Assembly (NCBI GenBank): GCA_900544885.1
Contig: UQWU01000066.1
Span: 1-6,163 of the forward strand
Length of the DNA: 6,163 nucleotides
Source: an uncultured Phascolarctobacterium sp.
GTDB taxonomy: Bacteria > Bacillota > Negativicutes > Acidaminococcales > Acidaminococcaceae
Direction of reading: 5' to 3'
Shown: piece after piece, positions 1 through 4,875 of the stretch
Layout of the letters: each line of letters begins with the position of its first letter
Position numbering within the stretch: the stretch's first letter is position 1
Translations under genes and position numbers: made by a program
Notes under the pieces: model-generated
Seen by the model: the letters and a program-made list of their open reading frames with translations, nothing else
Told to the model about the DNA's origin: nothing
Database searches by the model: none

Positions 1-136
1 AATTAAAATGTCTAGCCAACTGGCGGAGAGAATAACGTACAGATTTATTGGATAATATCCCCTGTAATTCTCTGCGGTCACCATAAGAAAAATGTTTACC
101 TTTTGTGTGTTTTGTGGTATCTTGAGTATAGTCCAT
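1..136 (-). CDS. IS30-family transposase, N-terminal part (cut by window edge)
   Basis: The minus strand encodes 45 residues from ATG at 136-134, beginning MDYTQDTTKHTKGKHFSYGD, then running off position 1. The basic start, the 'FSYGDRRELQGIL' stretch and a beginning helix-turn-helix ('SLRQLARHFN') resemble the N-terminus of IS30-family transposases, which use an N-terminal HTH to bind the element ends and a C-terminal DDE domain to cut and join DNA. The DDE domain lies outside the window. A strong ribosome binding site, AAGGAGG (complement of 145-151), sits 8 nt upstream and fixes the start. Family assignment rests on the N-terminus only. It is probably a resident insertion sequence unrelated to the phage. 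Confidence 0.6.
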   Translation of the reverse strand, partial: MDYTQDTTKHTKGKHFSYGDRRELQGILSNKSVRYSLRQLARHFN

Positions 137-204
137 TGTGATTGCCTCCTTGTAAGTTTTGTTTCGCAGCTTAATTTTAACATGAAGAGGTCACAATGGA
201 CTAT
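128..204. repeat. 14-bp perfect inverted repeat around the transposase start
   Basis: ATAGTCCATTGTGA at 128-141 is the exact reverse complement of 191-204. The left arm contains the transposase start codon (134-136), and the ribosome binding site lies in the 49-nt loop. In an RNA entering from outside the element the start codon would be paired; a transcript starting inside the loop would escape. The arrangement is visible; the regulatory role is inference from elements such as IS10 and IS50. Confidence 0.5.
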
Positions 205-250
205 TTTTATTCTGTTTTCAAGGTGTGCAATTTCATTTTACAATGAACCT
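205..250. other. Probable outer end of the IS30-type element
   Basis: The stretch upstream of the transposase holds a short inverted repeat, TTCATT (232-237) and AATGAA (242-247), next to GTGTGCAATTT. IS30-family elements have 20-30 bp terminal repeats just upstream of the transposase, so the boundary with host DNA probably lies near 240-250. The partner end is outside the window, so this is not proven. Confidence 0.3.
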
Positions 251-304
251 TTTAAATAAAAATATATACCTTTCTTCTATATATTATACATCAAATCCTG
301 CACC

Positions 305-333
305 TTGACGTAAAACTGTTAGTAGAATATAAT
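305..333 (+). promoter_or_regulatory. Sigma-70/SigA-type promoter for the DnaA-N-like gene
   Basis: TTGACG (305-310), a 17-bp spacer and TATAAT (328-333) make a near-consensus promoter. Transcription would start near 340, giving a leader of about 58 nt before the ATG at 398. Confidence 0.8.
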
Positions 334-397
334 TAAGGGGAATAAATCTTGCAGTAATGCAGGTTCATTGATATTTTTGAATTGGAGGAAGATTTAA

Positions 398-733
398 ATG
401 CGTGATGATTTAGTAGTACCTGGCGAAGGTGAGGAAAATTTTGTCCTGGCACGTGATGCTCGTGTTGTAACTGTTCCGTTTTCTCCTTTAGAAGAACGTA
501 TGCAAAAAGAAAAACCGGAAGTTTTTGTTCGTCTGCAAAAATTGAAAGAAATTATTGGTGAAGATACTTTCAAACGTTTAGTAAGCAAAATTCATAATAT
601 TAATTATGCTGATACTAGAATTCTCTTAGTTGCAGATAACGAACTGCATCGTACTAATATTGAAAGAGAATTATTGCCGGCAATTGCTGAAGCTTTTGAA
701 GTTGACAATATTCGTGTTGTAACCCAAGGCTAA
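398..733 (+). CDS. Small protein resembling an isolated DnaA N-terminal domain
   Basis: The 111-residue protein starts at ATG 398 with GGAGGA (384-389) 8 nt upstream. Residues 1-35 form an acidic, probably flexible start. Residues about 45-111 ('LQKLKEIIGEDTFKRLVSKI', then a strand-rich part with NELHRTNIERELLPAIAEAF and a final IRVVTQG) follow the pattern of DnaA domain I: helix with a G-E-x-F turn, strand, a strand ending near 'N-E', then helices and a last strand. In DnaA this domain recruits partners and self-associates at the origin. AAA+ and DNA-binding domains are absent, so this cannot be a DnaA initiator; a role in binding DnaA or other partners is inference. It has its own strong promoter and lies just upstream of tRNA-Pro, so it is most likely a host gene. 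Confidence 0.75.
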   Translation: MRDDLVVPGEGEENFVLARDARVVTVPFSPLEERMQKEKPEVFVRLQKLKEIIGEDTFKRLVSKIHNINYADTRILLVADNELHRTNIERELLPAIAEAFEVDNIRVVTQG

Positions 734-794
734 AAGTCTTCCAAGGTACAATCAGAAAATATTTCAAAAATTTAAAAAAATTTTTACAAAAGTG

Positions 795-823
795 TTGACA
801 ACCAAAGTAAAATGCCTTATAAT
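795..823 (+). promoter_or_regulatory. Perfect-consensus promoter for tRNA-Pro
   Basis: TTGACA (795-800), 17-bp spacer, TATAAT (818-823). It lies 39 bp before the tRNA and matches the strong promoters usual for stable RNAs. Between the preceding stop (733) and here there is only A/T-rich sequence with a weak AAAAATTT/AAATTTTT pairing and no convincing terminator. Confidence 0.85.
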
Positions 824-862
824 AAGTTTCGTTGCTGATACATAAGGCAACAACAAAGATGT

Positions 863-939
863 CGGGGCGTGGCGCAGTTTGGTAGCGCGCTTGTTTCGGG
901 TACAAGAGGCCGTGAGTTCGAATCTCGCCGCCCCGACCA
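863..939 (+). tRNA. tRNA-Pro (anticodon CGG)
   Basis: The cloverleaf folds completely: acceptor CGGGGCG (863-869) with CGCCCCG (929-935), D stem GCGC (872-875/885-888), anticodon stem CUUGU/ACAAG (890-894/902-906) around loop UUCGGGU, T stem GUGAG/CUCGC (912-916/924-928) with loop UUCGAAU, discriminator A936 and an encoded CCA (937-939). The anticodon at 897-899 is CGG, reading the proline codon CCG. The integrase gene immediately downstream suggests this tRNA is the attachment target of the element. Confidence 0.97.
912..939 (+). other. Probable attachment site (att) in the 3' half of tRNA-Pro
   Basis: Tyrosine integrases commonly recombine at tRNA T-arm and acceptor sequences, leaving an intact tRNA on one side. 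A tRNA gene with an integrase gene 213 bp away pointing towards it fits this. The core cannot be delimited because the second copy would lie outside the window. Confidence 0.45.
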
Positions 940-953
940 ACTTAAAAATCTTG

Positions 954-982
954 AGAACCGCTTGTAGAGCGGTTCTTTTTTT
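954..982 (+). terminator. Intrinsic terminator after tRNA-Pro
   Basis: GAACCGCT (955-962) pairs with AGCGGTTC (968-975) around a 5-nt loop, followed by seven T (976-982). If recombination occurs within the tRNA, this terminator lies on the element side and may be supplied by it. Confidence 0.85.
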
Positions 983-1030
983 ATGCTAAAGTTTTAAAGT
1001 ATAAAAGAAAAAAAGGCAAAAAAGCAGTTC

Positions 1031-1050
1031 ATGCAATATTTATGCAATAT
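1031..1050. repeat. Tandem ATGCAATAT repeats, candidate integrase arm-type sites
   Basis: ATGCAATAT occurs at 1031-1039 and 1042-1050, an 11-bp period of about one helical turn, enclosed by AAGCAG (1022-1027) and CTGCTT (1051-1056). Short direct repeats between att core and int are typical binding sites for the integrase N-terminal domain. The rest of 983-1107 is A/T-rich with nothing else recognisable. Confidence 0.35.
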
Positions 1051-1107
1051 CTGCTTCAAGTAGCCGTTTAGAACGCATTAAATAGTATTGAAATAATAAA
1101 TTTTAAT

Positions 1108-1152
1108 AAAATAATAGCAGGGCAGCTTTTAGGGCGGTCCTGCTATTATTTT
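1108..1152 (-). terminator. Terminator at the end of the integrase gene
   Basis: A perfect 14-bp inverted repeat, AAAATAATAGCAGG (1108-1121) and its complement (1139-1152), with a 17-nt loop. On the minus strand it is followed by a T-rich run (1107 downwards). It touches the integrase stop codon (1152-1154). The plus-strand side also has a T run, so it may work both ways. Confidence 0.7.
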
Positions 1153-2372
1153 CATAAGAGATTTTGAATAGAGTTTTCAAATATTTTCATTGCTTTTTTA
1201 TGTGTGTTTTCTAGCGGAAGGGCATATGTTTTAGCCGTAAATGATACATCACTATGACCTAATATTTCGCTGACATCGGCAATAGGTACGCCCTTGTCTC
1301 GTAAATTGCTGCCGAAGCTGTGGCGGAAATCGTGGTGACGCATATTAGCTAATAGCGGATATGTATTCACTAGCTGCAACCATTCCGGACACTGTTTCTT
1401 TAAACGCCGCCATCTTCTTTCAACATGATCACGACACATGCCGCGTCCGTCATCGGGAAAGACTATAAGTAGATTAAGATTGTTTTTCCAAGGCTTGTCG
1501 CTGAGTTTTGGTATATATCCAGCTGTCTGCAAAAGAAGCCGGTGCTTGTTTAAGGCTTCTTTTTTGGCATTGGCAATAAACCTTTGATATTCTGCTATTT
1601 CGTGACGGACAAAAGCCAGCATGGGTATTTCTCTTTCTGAAGTTCTGGTTTTAGTTTTAGTGAATTGCAGGATGCCGTTTTCACGTTGCAGATTACATCT
1701 TACACTTACATCAGTACCTTCTAAAACATCAGCACTTACAGCTAGTGTTTCGCTTATGCGCATACCGCACATGCCTCCAAGCAGAAAGGGTAGGTACAAA
1801 TTGCTGTAGTCAAATCTTTTTATGATTTGTAATATTTGCAAAAGAATTTCGATAGGAACATGCATACCTTTTGGCTGTTCTTTTGGTGGGAGTTTTAGAA
1901 GTCTTGCAGGAGATTTACCTAACATATCGTTGTTTACAGCCCAAGTAAAAGATGATTTGATAAATGATAATGTTTCGCGTATTGTTTGGTTTGAAAGTCC
2001 GGATTCATTGACCAGATACAGTCTATAACGTTCAACGTCAAGCGGTGTTGCTTTGGTGATTTGTATATTGCCGAAGTGATGTTTGGCAACTCTATTAGTA
2101 AAGGTTTTGATTGACGCTATAGTTGCTGGACGCAAGTCTGCTTTAGTGCTGCTATATAGTTCCAATAATTCATTAATGGTAAGCTTGCTAGGTGCTGTGT
2201 AGGTTCCGTTTTGTAATTGTGCGACAGCTATAGCTTCTGCTTCTTTAGCTTCTTTTTTAGTAGCAAAGTATGGACCGTTAATGTATTTGTGCCTGCCATT
2301 GGATAAGATTTCATTAGTACAGATGGAATAGGTATATCGTTTTTTACCTGTTTTTTTAGTAATAATAGCCAT
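1152..2372 (-). CDS. int: Tyrosine recombinase (phage integrase)
   Basis: It catalyses integration and excision between the tRNA site and the element's own site. I chose the 406-residue start at 2372 because AAGGAGGA (complement of 2377-2384) sits 4 nt upstream; an in-frame ATG at 2432 has no good ribosome binding site. Domains: residues about 10-60 an AP2-like arm-binding domain ('RYTYSICTN ... GPYFATKKEAKEAEA'), 64-160 the SAM-like core-binding domain, and 170-395 the catalytic domain. The catalytic set is complete: R205 (CGMRISE), K239 or K241 in TKTKTRTSERE, H347-x-x-R350 (HDFRHSF), H373 (LGHSD) and the nucleophile Y383 (KTYA). Length is normal for Tn916/phage-type integrases. It points towards the tRNA. 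No clear promoter was found upstream (2373-2530), and no excisionase gene is recognisable. Confidence 0.95.
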   Translation of the reverse strand: MAIITKKTGKKRYTYSICTNEILSNGRHKYINGPYFATKKEAKEAEAIAVAQLQNGTYTAPSKLTINELLELYSSTKADLRPATIASIKTFTNRVAKHHFGNIQITKATPLDVERYRLYLVNESGLSNQTIRETLSFIKSSFTWAVNNDMLGKSPARLLKLPPKEQPKGMHVPIEILLQILQIIKRFDYSNLYLPFLLGGMCGMRISETLAVSADVLEGTDVSVRCNLQRENGILQFTKTKTRTSEREIPMLAFVRHEIAEYQRFIANAKKEALNKHRLLLQTAGYIPKLSDKPWKNNLNLLIVFPDDGRGMCRDHVERRWRRLKKQCPEWLQLVNTYPLLANMRHHDFRHSFGSNLRDKGVPIADVSEILGHSDVSFTAKTYALPLENTHKKAMKIFENSIQNLL

Positions 2373-2432
2373 AATTTCCTCCTTCACGTGAACGCAGAAG
2401 TTTTTTTTATTGAAAATTTCACTATCCTTCAT

Positions 2433-2640
2433 AACTTGTTCATCCTTATATAATGTATTTAGGTTGATGAAGGTAACCTATAACTCTTATTGACTGTATG
2501 ATTATAAAGGATATTCCTGTATAATCACTGTATTAGATAGAGTGTCATCGTCTCATCCTTGAGGCTACGACTTCGTACTTGAAAGACTGATGCCTTTCTT
2601 GCAATTTGTAGTTTTATGTGATAAATTCCTTTATAAAATA
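2433..2640. other. Intergenic region between integrase and hicA
   Basis: No supported gene. It contains a TACGA/TCGTA palindrome (2567-2578 region), an isolated TATAAT on each strand without matching -35 boxes, and near its right end a TTTTATGTGATAA box that belongs to a repeat family seen again after hicB. A minus-strand open stretch upstream of int has no start or ribosome binding site. Confidence 0.5.
2605..2627 (+). repeat. 23-bp direct repeat, copy 1 (upstream of hicA)
   Basis: All 23 bases are identical to 3441-3463 on the far side of hicAB; the core is GTTTTATGTGATAA (2611-2624). The two copies are 836 bp apart and bracket the toxin-antitoxin pair. Confidence 0.8.
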
Positions 2641-2669
2641 TTGACATTACGTAAATTACGTACTATAAT
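2641..2669 (+). promoter_or_regulatory. hicAB promoter with palindromic operator in its spacer
   Basis: TTGACA (2641-2646), 17-bp spacer, TATAAT (2664-2669): perfect consensus. The spacer is almost filled by TACGTAAATTACGTA (2648-2662), a 7+1+7 perfect palindrome. A dimeric HicB bound there would block RNA polymerase, the usual autoregulation of hicAB operons. Promoter and palindrome are visible; HicB as binder is inferred. Confidence 0.85.
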
Positions 2670-2691
2670 ATAAATATAGGGGGGTGTTATA

Positions 2692-2868
2692 TTGAAAAGA
2701 CGGGACTTAATACGAAAACTAGAAGCTTTTGGATATAAGCTAGATAGGGATGATGGCAATCATTCGATTTATGAAAAAAGTGGTAGTCGACCAGTACAAG
2801 TCCCTCGACATCGAGAAATAAACGAATTTACTGCAAAGGCAATTTTAAAAGCAGCAGGGGTTAAATAA
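2692..2868 (+). CDS. hicA: HicA-type toxin (mRNA interferase), TTG start
   Basis: The 58-residue protein reads MKRRDLIRKLEAFGYKLDRD and onward, taking TTG at 2692 as start. No ATG gives the full domain. The Shine-Dalgarno is an unusual G run (2679-2684) 7 nt upstream. It has the compact dsRNA-binding-like HicA fold: helix (DLIRKLEAFGY), strand, the G-N-H-S-I-Y motif with catalytic H24, strand (RPVQVPRH) and a C-terminal helix ending AGVK. HicA proteins cleave mRNA to stop translation and are neutralised by HicB. Length is typical (about 55-70 aa). It lies 22 bp after its promoter and 46 bp before hicB; a small hairpin (CCTGC 2876-2880, GCAGG 2884-2888) in the gap may affect relative translation. 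Confidence 0.88.
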   Translation: MKRRDLIRKLEAFGYKLDRDDGNHSIYEKSGSRPVQVPRHREINEFTAKAILKAAGVK

Positions 2869-2914
2869 ATCCCTGCCTGCCTTGCAGGTTCACATATAAG
2901 GAGGCTTAAAATTT

Positions 2915-3286
2915 ATGTTAGAGTATGTATATCCTGCAATATTCCATAAAAATGATGATAATAGTTATACTGTTATATTCCCGGATTTACAAGGGTGTAT
3001 TACAGAAGGAAAATCTTTGGGAGAAGCTATGAAAATGGCACAATCTGCTGTTAGTCAATGGTTAGAATATTCCAAAGAAAAAAAATTAGAAATACCGCAA
3101 CCTAGTTTAATGGATGACATTGAAACTGAAGCAGGAGAATTTGTTAATTTAGTTCGTGCAGATGTTAAAGATGGTCGTGCGGTGCGACGTACTGTAAGTA
3201 TTCCTAAATGGATGGACGAGAGAGTTTCAGAAACAGGTTTAAGTCTTTCGCGTGTGTTGCAGGATGCATTGCAACAACGGTTATAG
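2915..3286 (+). CDS. hicB: HicB-type antitoxin with ribbon-helix-helix C-terminus
   Basis: The 123-residue partner of HicA starts at ATG 2915 with AAGGAGG (2898-2904) 10 nt upstream, a much better ribosome site than hicA's, which fits excess antitoxin. Residues 4-50 form the partly degraded RNase H-like HicB domain: YPAIFHKNDDNSYTVIFPDL, QGCITEG, then the helix SLGEAMKMAQSAVSQWL. Residues about 88-123 (VRRTVSIPKWMDERVSE ... LSRVLQDALQ) match a ribbon-helix-helix DNA-binding domain rather than the XRE domain of other HicBs. It should bind and block HicA and, as a dimer or higher oligomer, repress its own promoter at the palindrome in 2648-2662. Transcribed with hicA. Confidence 0.9.
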   Translation: MLEYVYPAIFHKNDDNSYTVIFPDLQGCITEGKSLGEAMKMAQSAVSQWLEYSKEKKLEIPQPSLMDDIETEAGEFVNLVRADVKDGRAVRRTVSIPKWMDERVSETGLSLSRVLQDALQQRL

Positions 3287-3307
3287 TTTCGGTAGTTTTT
3301 GGAAATG

Positions 3308-3326
3308 GTTTTATGTGATAATATTG
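3308..3326 (+). repeat. TTTTATGTGATAA box, second copy in the family
   Basis: GTTTTATGTGATAA at 3308-3321. The segment 3309-3326 (TTTTATGTGATAATATTG) is identical to 3489-3506. It lies 22 bp after the hicB stop. Confidence 0.75.
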
Positions 3327-3381
3327 CAAAAAACAGAAAAATAGTGTACCATATGGATACTGGTATTAGGTCACGCTTCAG

Positions 3382-3418
3382 AATAGTCGTCCGCTTATGG
3401 ACGGCTATTTTATTTTAT
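3382..3418 (+). terminator. Terminator after hicAB
   Basis: AATAGTCGTCC (3382-3392) pairs over 11 positions (one G-U) with GGACGGCTATT (3399-3409) around a 6-nt loop, followed by a T-rich TTTATTTTATTATCC tail. It is the first plausible stop for hicAB transcription. The same tail follows two other hairpins in the window (3514-3530, 5703-5740). Confidence 0.7.
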
Positions 3419-3440
3419 TATCCTTTATCTTAATATCTGC

Positions 3441-3463
3441 TTTGTAGTTTTATGTGATAAATT
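3441..3463 (+). repeat. 23-bp direct repeat, copy 2 (downstream of hicB)
   Basis: Identical over 23 bases to 2605-2627, containing the third GTTTTATGTGATAA box (3447-3460). Confidence 0.8.
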
Positions 3464-3487
3464 TCAAAGTCAAAAGATTGGATTGTG

Positions 3488-3506
3488 ATTTTATGTGATA
3501 ATATTG
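3488..3506 (+). repeat. TTTTATGTGATAA box, fourth copy
   Basis: ATTTTATGTGATAATATTG; 3489-3506 matches 3309-3326 exactly. Each of these two copies is followed by a hairpin, the TTTTATTTTATTATCC tail and TAATATCTG, so 3308-3440 and 3488-3560 look like diverged tandem units. Confidence 0.75.
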
Positions 3507-3511
3507 TAATA

Positions 3512-3547
3512 AGCGTCTTTGTAAAAGACGTTGCTTTTATTTTATTA
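3512..3547. terminator. Hairpin terminator, probably bidirectional
   Basis: CGTCTTT (3514-3520) pairs with AAAGACG (3524-3530) around a 3-nt loop. The plus side is followed by TTGCTTTTATTTTATT; the minus side has a moderately T-rich stretch. It may end the minus-strand lysogeny operon. Confidence 0.55.
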
Positions 3548-3553
3548 TCCTAA
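3523..3553. repeat. 31-bp perfect direct repeat, copy 1
   Basis: Identical to 5732-5762. It covers the 3' arm of a hairpin, the T-rich tail and, on the minus strand, the TTAGGATAATAA gene ending. In both places it directly follows the last codons of a minus-strand gene. Confidence 0.85.
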
Positions 3554-3774
3554 TATCTGACCATCATCAGCCAGCGTTTTCAAACTGGTGACAAATTGTC
3601 ACCAGTTCGCTACCTTCTTTTTAGACGGCTTTTTAAAACCTTCCAATAGTTGTTGGGATTTGAGCTTTCGCTTAAAGCTCCTACAACATCAACTACTGAA
3701 AAATACCATTCGCCCGCCTCATCATTCCAGACAGTCCTTATTTGATTGGATTGAAACAGTTTAATATCTTTCAT
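3545..3774 (-). pseudogene. Broken Bro-N domain protein (phage antirepressor remnant)
   Basis: From ATG at 3774 the minus strand reads MKDIKLFQSNQIRTVWNDEA, then WYFSVVDVVGALSES and NNYWKVLKSRLK, a typical start of the Bro-N domain of phage antirepressors. It hits TAG at 3612-3610 after 54 residues. The family's next motif continues in another frame: KEGSELVTICHQ, after an indel in the A run (complement of 3618-3622). A second shift near the CAGTTTGAAA stretch gives LKTLADDGQILG-stop in a third frame (stop 3547-3545). Two indels within about 35 bp and loss of most of the domain mean it is not functional. The last residues L-G-stop join the tail shared by neighbouring genes. The ribosome binding site is poor. 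Bro-N proteins usually bind DNA or inactivate repressors. Confidence 0.75.
3583..3607. repeat. 25-bp perfect palindrome inside the Bro remnant
   Basis: AACTGGTGACAA (3583-3594), central A, TTGTCACCAGTT (3596-3607). No T run follows on either strand, so it is unlikely to be a terminator. It coincides with the codons for the conserved E-L-V-T-x-C-x-Q motif, so it could be a by-product of coding, or an operator. Confidence 0.6.
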
Positions 3775-3798
3775 GAATATATCAATCGCCCTTTCTTA

Positions 3799-3906
3799 TT
3801 ATCCTAATTTCATTTCTTTTTCTTCCGCCTTGCGCTGGAGCTTGACCAGCTTAACATCAATCAGATCGTCAATATCTTCCTTACCGTCAGCATCCAGCTG
3901 GCGGTA
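3799..3906 (-). pseudogene. Detached C-terminal tail of an XRE regulator (tail 1, after dinD)
   Basis: Read from 3906, this encodes 35 residues: YRQLDADGKEDIDDLIDVKL, then VKLQRKAEEKEMKLG-stop. It has no start codon or HTH. It aligns with the C-terminus of the intact 120-aa XRE regulator in this window (YRLLDEGGKDRIDRQIDFEL ... NLG-stop), sharing Y-R-x-L-D-x-x-G-K-x-x-I-D-x-x-I-D. It starts 2 bp after the DinD stop codon and begins at ATACCGCC. It is best read as the 3' end of a regulator whose front was replaced by the dinD-like gene. Confidence 0.75.
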
Positions 3907-3908
3907 TG

Positions 3909-4784
3909 TTACTCATCCTGCTTTTCTGCATCGACAAGCACGTACTCAGATTTAAAGCAGCTATCCTTTGCCAACTTCTTTTCATTTGACTTGACTCTGC
4001 GCTCTACCTTTTTAATATCCTCAGCAGGGGGCAGGTTTTCTGGTTTTATGCCACGCTCGCCTAACATATTCCTGATAGTGGAGTTATTTTGTACATGCTC
4101 ATAAGTTATGCTGGGTTCGCCGTAAAGGTCTTTAGCTTCAGTGTTGTAATTGGTCATTTCAGTAGCAAGGTTTTTAGCTGCTATTGTCAGATTAGGAAGG
4201 AAATCGGCTAATGGTCTGCCCTTAGTAACGCCGTACCGCTCTTTCATGAACTGCGTGCTTCTGCCAAAAAGTGCACAGTCACCGGCAGAACGGATACGTC
4301 CGAAACCTGCGTCATCAACTCCGCGCTCGTAAATATTTTTTGAAAGTTGCTTTTCTGATGCACGCAGCTTATCACGATTTTCTAAGCGCTGCAGGTTTTT
4401 CATATGTTCCTCTATAAGCTCTTGCTTTCGGGTTTGTTGAGCAAAATAGCTCTGGGCGAAAGCAATTTCTTCTTTGCGCGGATCGCCGTTTTGTGCAACG
4501 ATATAACACGCATATCTTGTCAGCTCGAAATCCTTTACACTTCTCGTGGCGTTTTTTCCTAAAGTTAACATTTTCGTGACCTCACGAAGATGATATTTTA
4601 CGTCTATTTGTGCGTTTTGAATAGACGTGAGAGCTTTTGTTATAGCATTATAGAAATTTTCCCAACGACTATAACCGAATAAAGTCATTATCTCGCGTGC
4701 AGACCAATATTCAACACCACTTTCATCTACATGAGCCAGTTCATCGAATTTGCTTTTTAATAAAGAAATCTCTTGCTTATCCAT
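3909..4784 (-). CDS. dinD: DinD-like protein (DNA damage-inducible protein D family)
   Basis: The 291-residue protein starts at ATG 4784; AAAGGAG (complement of 4795-4801) is 10 nt upstream. Recognisable family features: the Bro-N-like start with E-Y-W-S-A-R (25-30) and F-G-Y-S-R-W-E-N-F (36-44), L-T-R-Y-A-C-Y-I-V-A-Q-N-G-D-P-R-K (88-104) leading into I-A-F-A-Q-S-Y-F-A (107-115), and R-I-R-S-A-G-D-C-A-L-F-G (163-174). Length is close to E. coli DinD (274 aa). E. coli DinD is SOS-induced and inhibits RecA strand exchange by disrupting its filament. In phages such proteins sit in lysogeny modules and are often called antirepressors. Here it follows a self-cleaving repressor on the same strand, probably in one transcript. 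A RecA-modulating role is inferred from the family. Confidence 0.88.
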   Translation of the reverse strand: MDKQEISLLKSKFDELAHVDESGVEYWSAREIMTLFGYSRWENFYNAITKALTSIQNAQIDVKYHLREVTKMLTLGKNATRSVKDFELTRYACYIVAQNGDPRKEEIAFAQSYFAQQTRKQELIEEHMKNLQRLENRDKLRASEKQLSKNIYERGVDDAGFGRIRSAGDCALFGRSTQFMKERYGVTKGRPLADFLPNLTIAAKNLATEMTNYNTEAKDLYGEPSITYEHVQNNSTIRNMLGERGIKPENLPPAEDIKKVERRVKSNEKKLAKDSCFKSEYVLVDAEKQDE

Positions 4785-4811
4785 AATAAAATCACTCCTT
4801 TAAAAATTTTA

Positions 4812-4871
4812 TTATCCTAAACTCTCCACGTCTTCTTCCGCCTTGCGTTGGAGCTTAGCCAGCAGGGCGGT
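4812..4871 (-). pseudogene. Detached C-terminal tail of an XRE regulator (tail 2, after the repressor)
   Basis: Twenty codons, TALLAKLQRKAEEDVESLG-stop, without start codon, placed between the repressor stop (4876) and the dinD ribosome site. The AKLQRKAEE part matches tail 1 (VKLQRKAEE) almost base for base. Compared with tail 1, exactly 48 bp (16 codons) are missing between two GCTGG repeats, so it looks like the same tail after an in-frame short-repeat deletion. It begins at ATACCGCC, like tail 1. Confidence 0.7.
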
Positions 4872-4875
4872 ATTT

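Noticed and set aside
218..308. CAAGGTG (near 219) and CACCTTG (near 301) as an inverted repeat pair across the IS boundary
   Set aside because: Seven matching bases with mismatched flanks over 80 bp is compatible with chance, and the second half is part of the promoter -35 region.
2430..2432. Upstream ATG giving a 426-residue integrase
   Set aside because: Its Shine-Dalgarno is poor and distant, whereas the ATG at 2372 has AAGGAGGA at ideal spacing and starts where the arm-binding domain begins.
2520..2625. Minus-strand open stretch ending ...DETMTLYLIQ-stop upstream of int (possible excisionase)
   Set aside because: No start codon with ribosome site, no HTH pattern and it runs into the noncoding repeat box.
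3354..3434. Plus-strand open frame MDTGIRSRF... across the hicAB terminator, reminiscent of a small hydrophobic toxin
   Set aside because: No ribosome binding site, and it reads through a clear hairpin plus T-rich tail; the composition comes from the repeat.
2605..3506. Repeated TTTTATGTGATAA boxes as a CRISPR array
   Set aside because: Only four short copies with irregular spacing from 41 to about 700 bp, one gap containing genes, and no cas genes.
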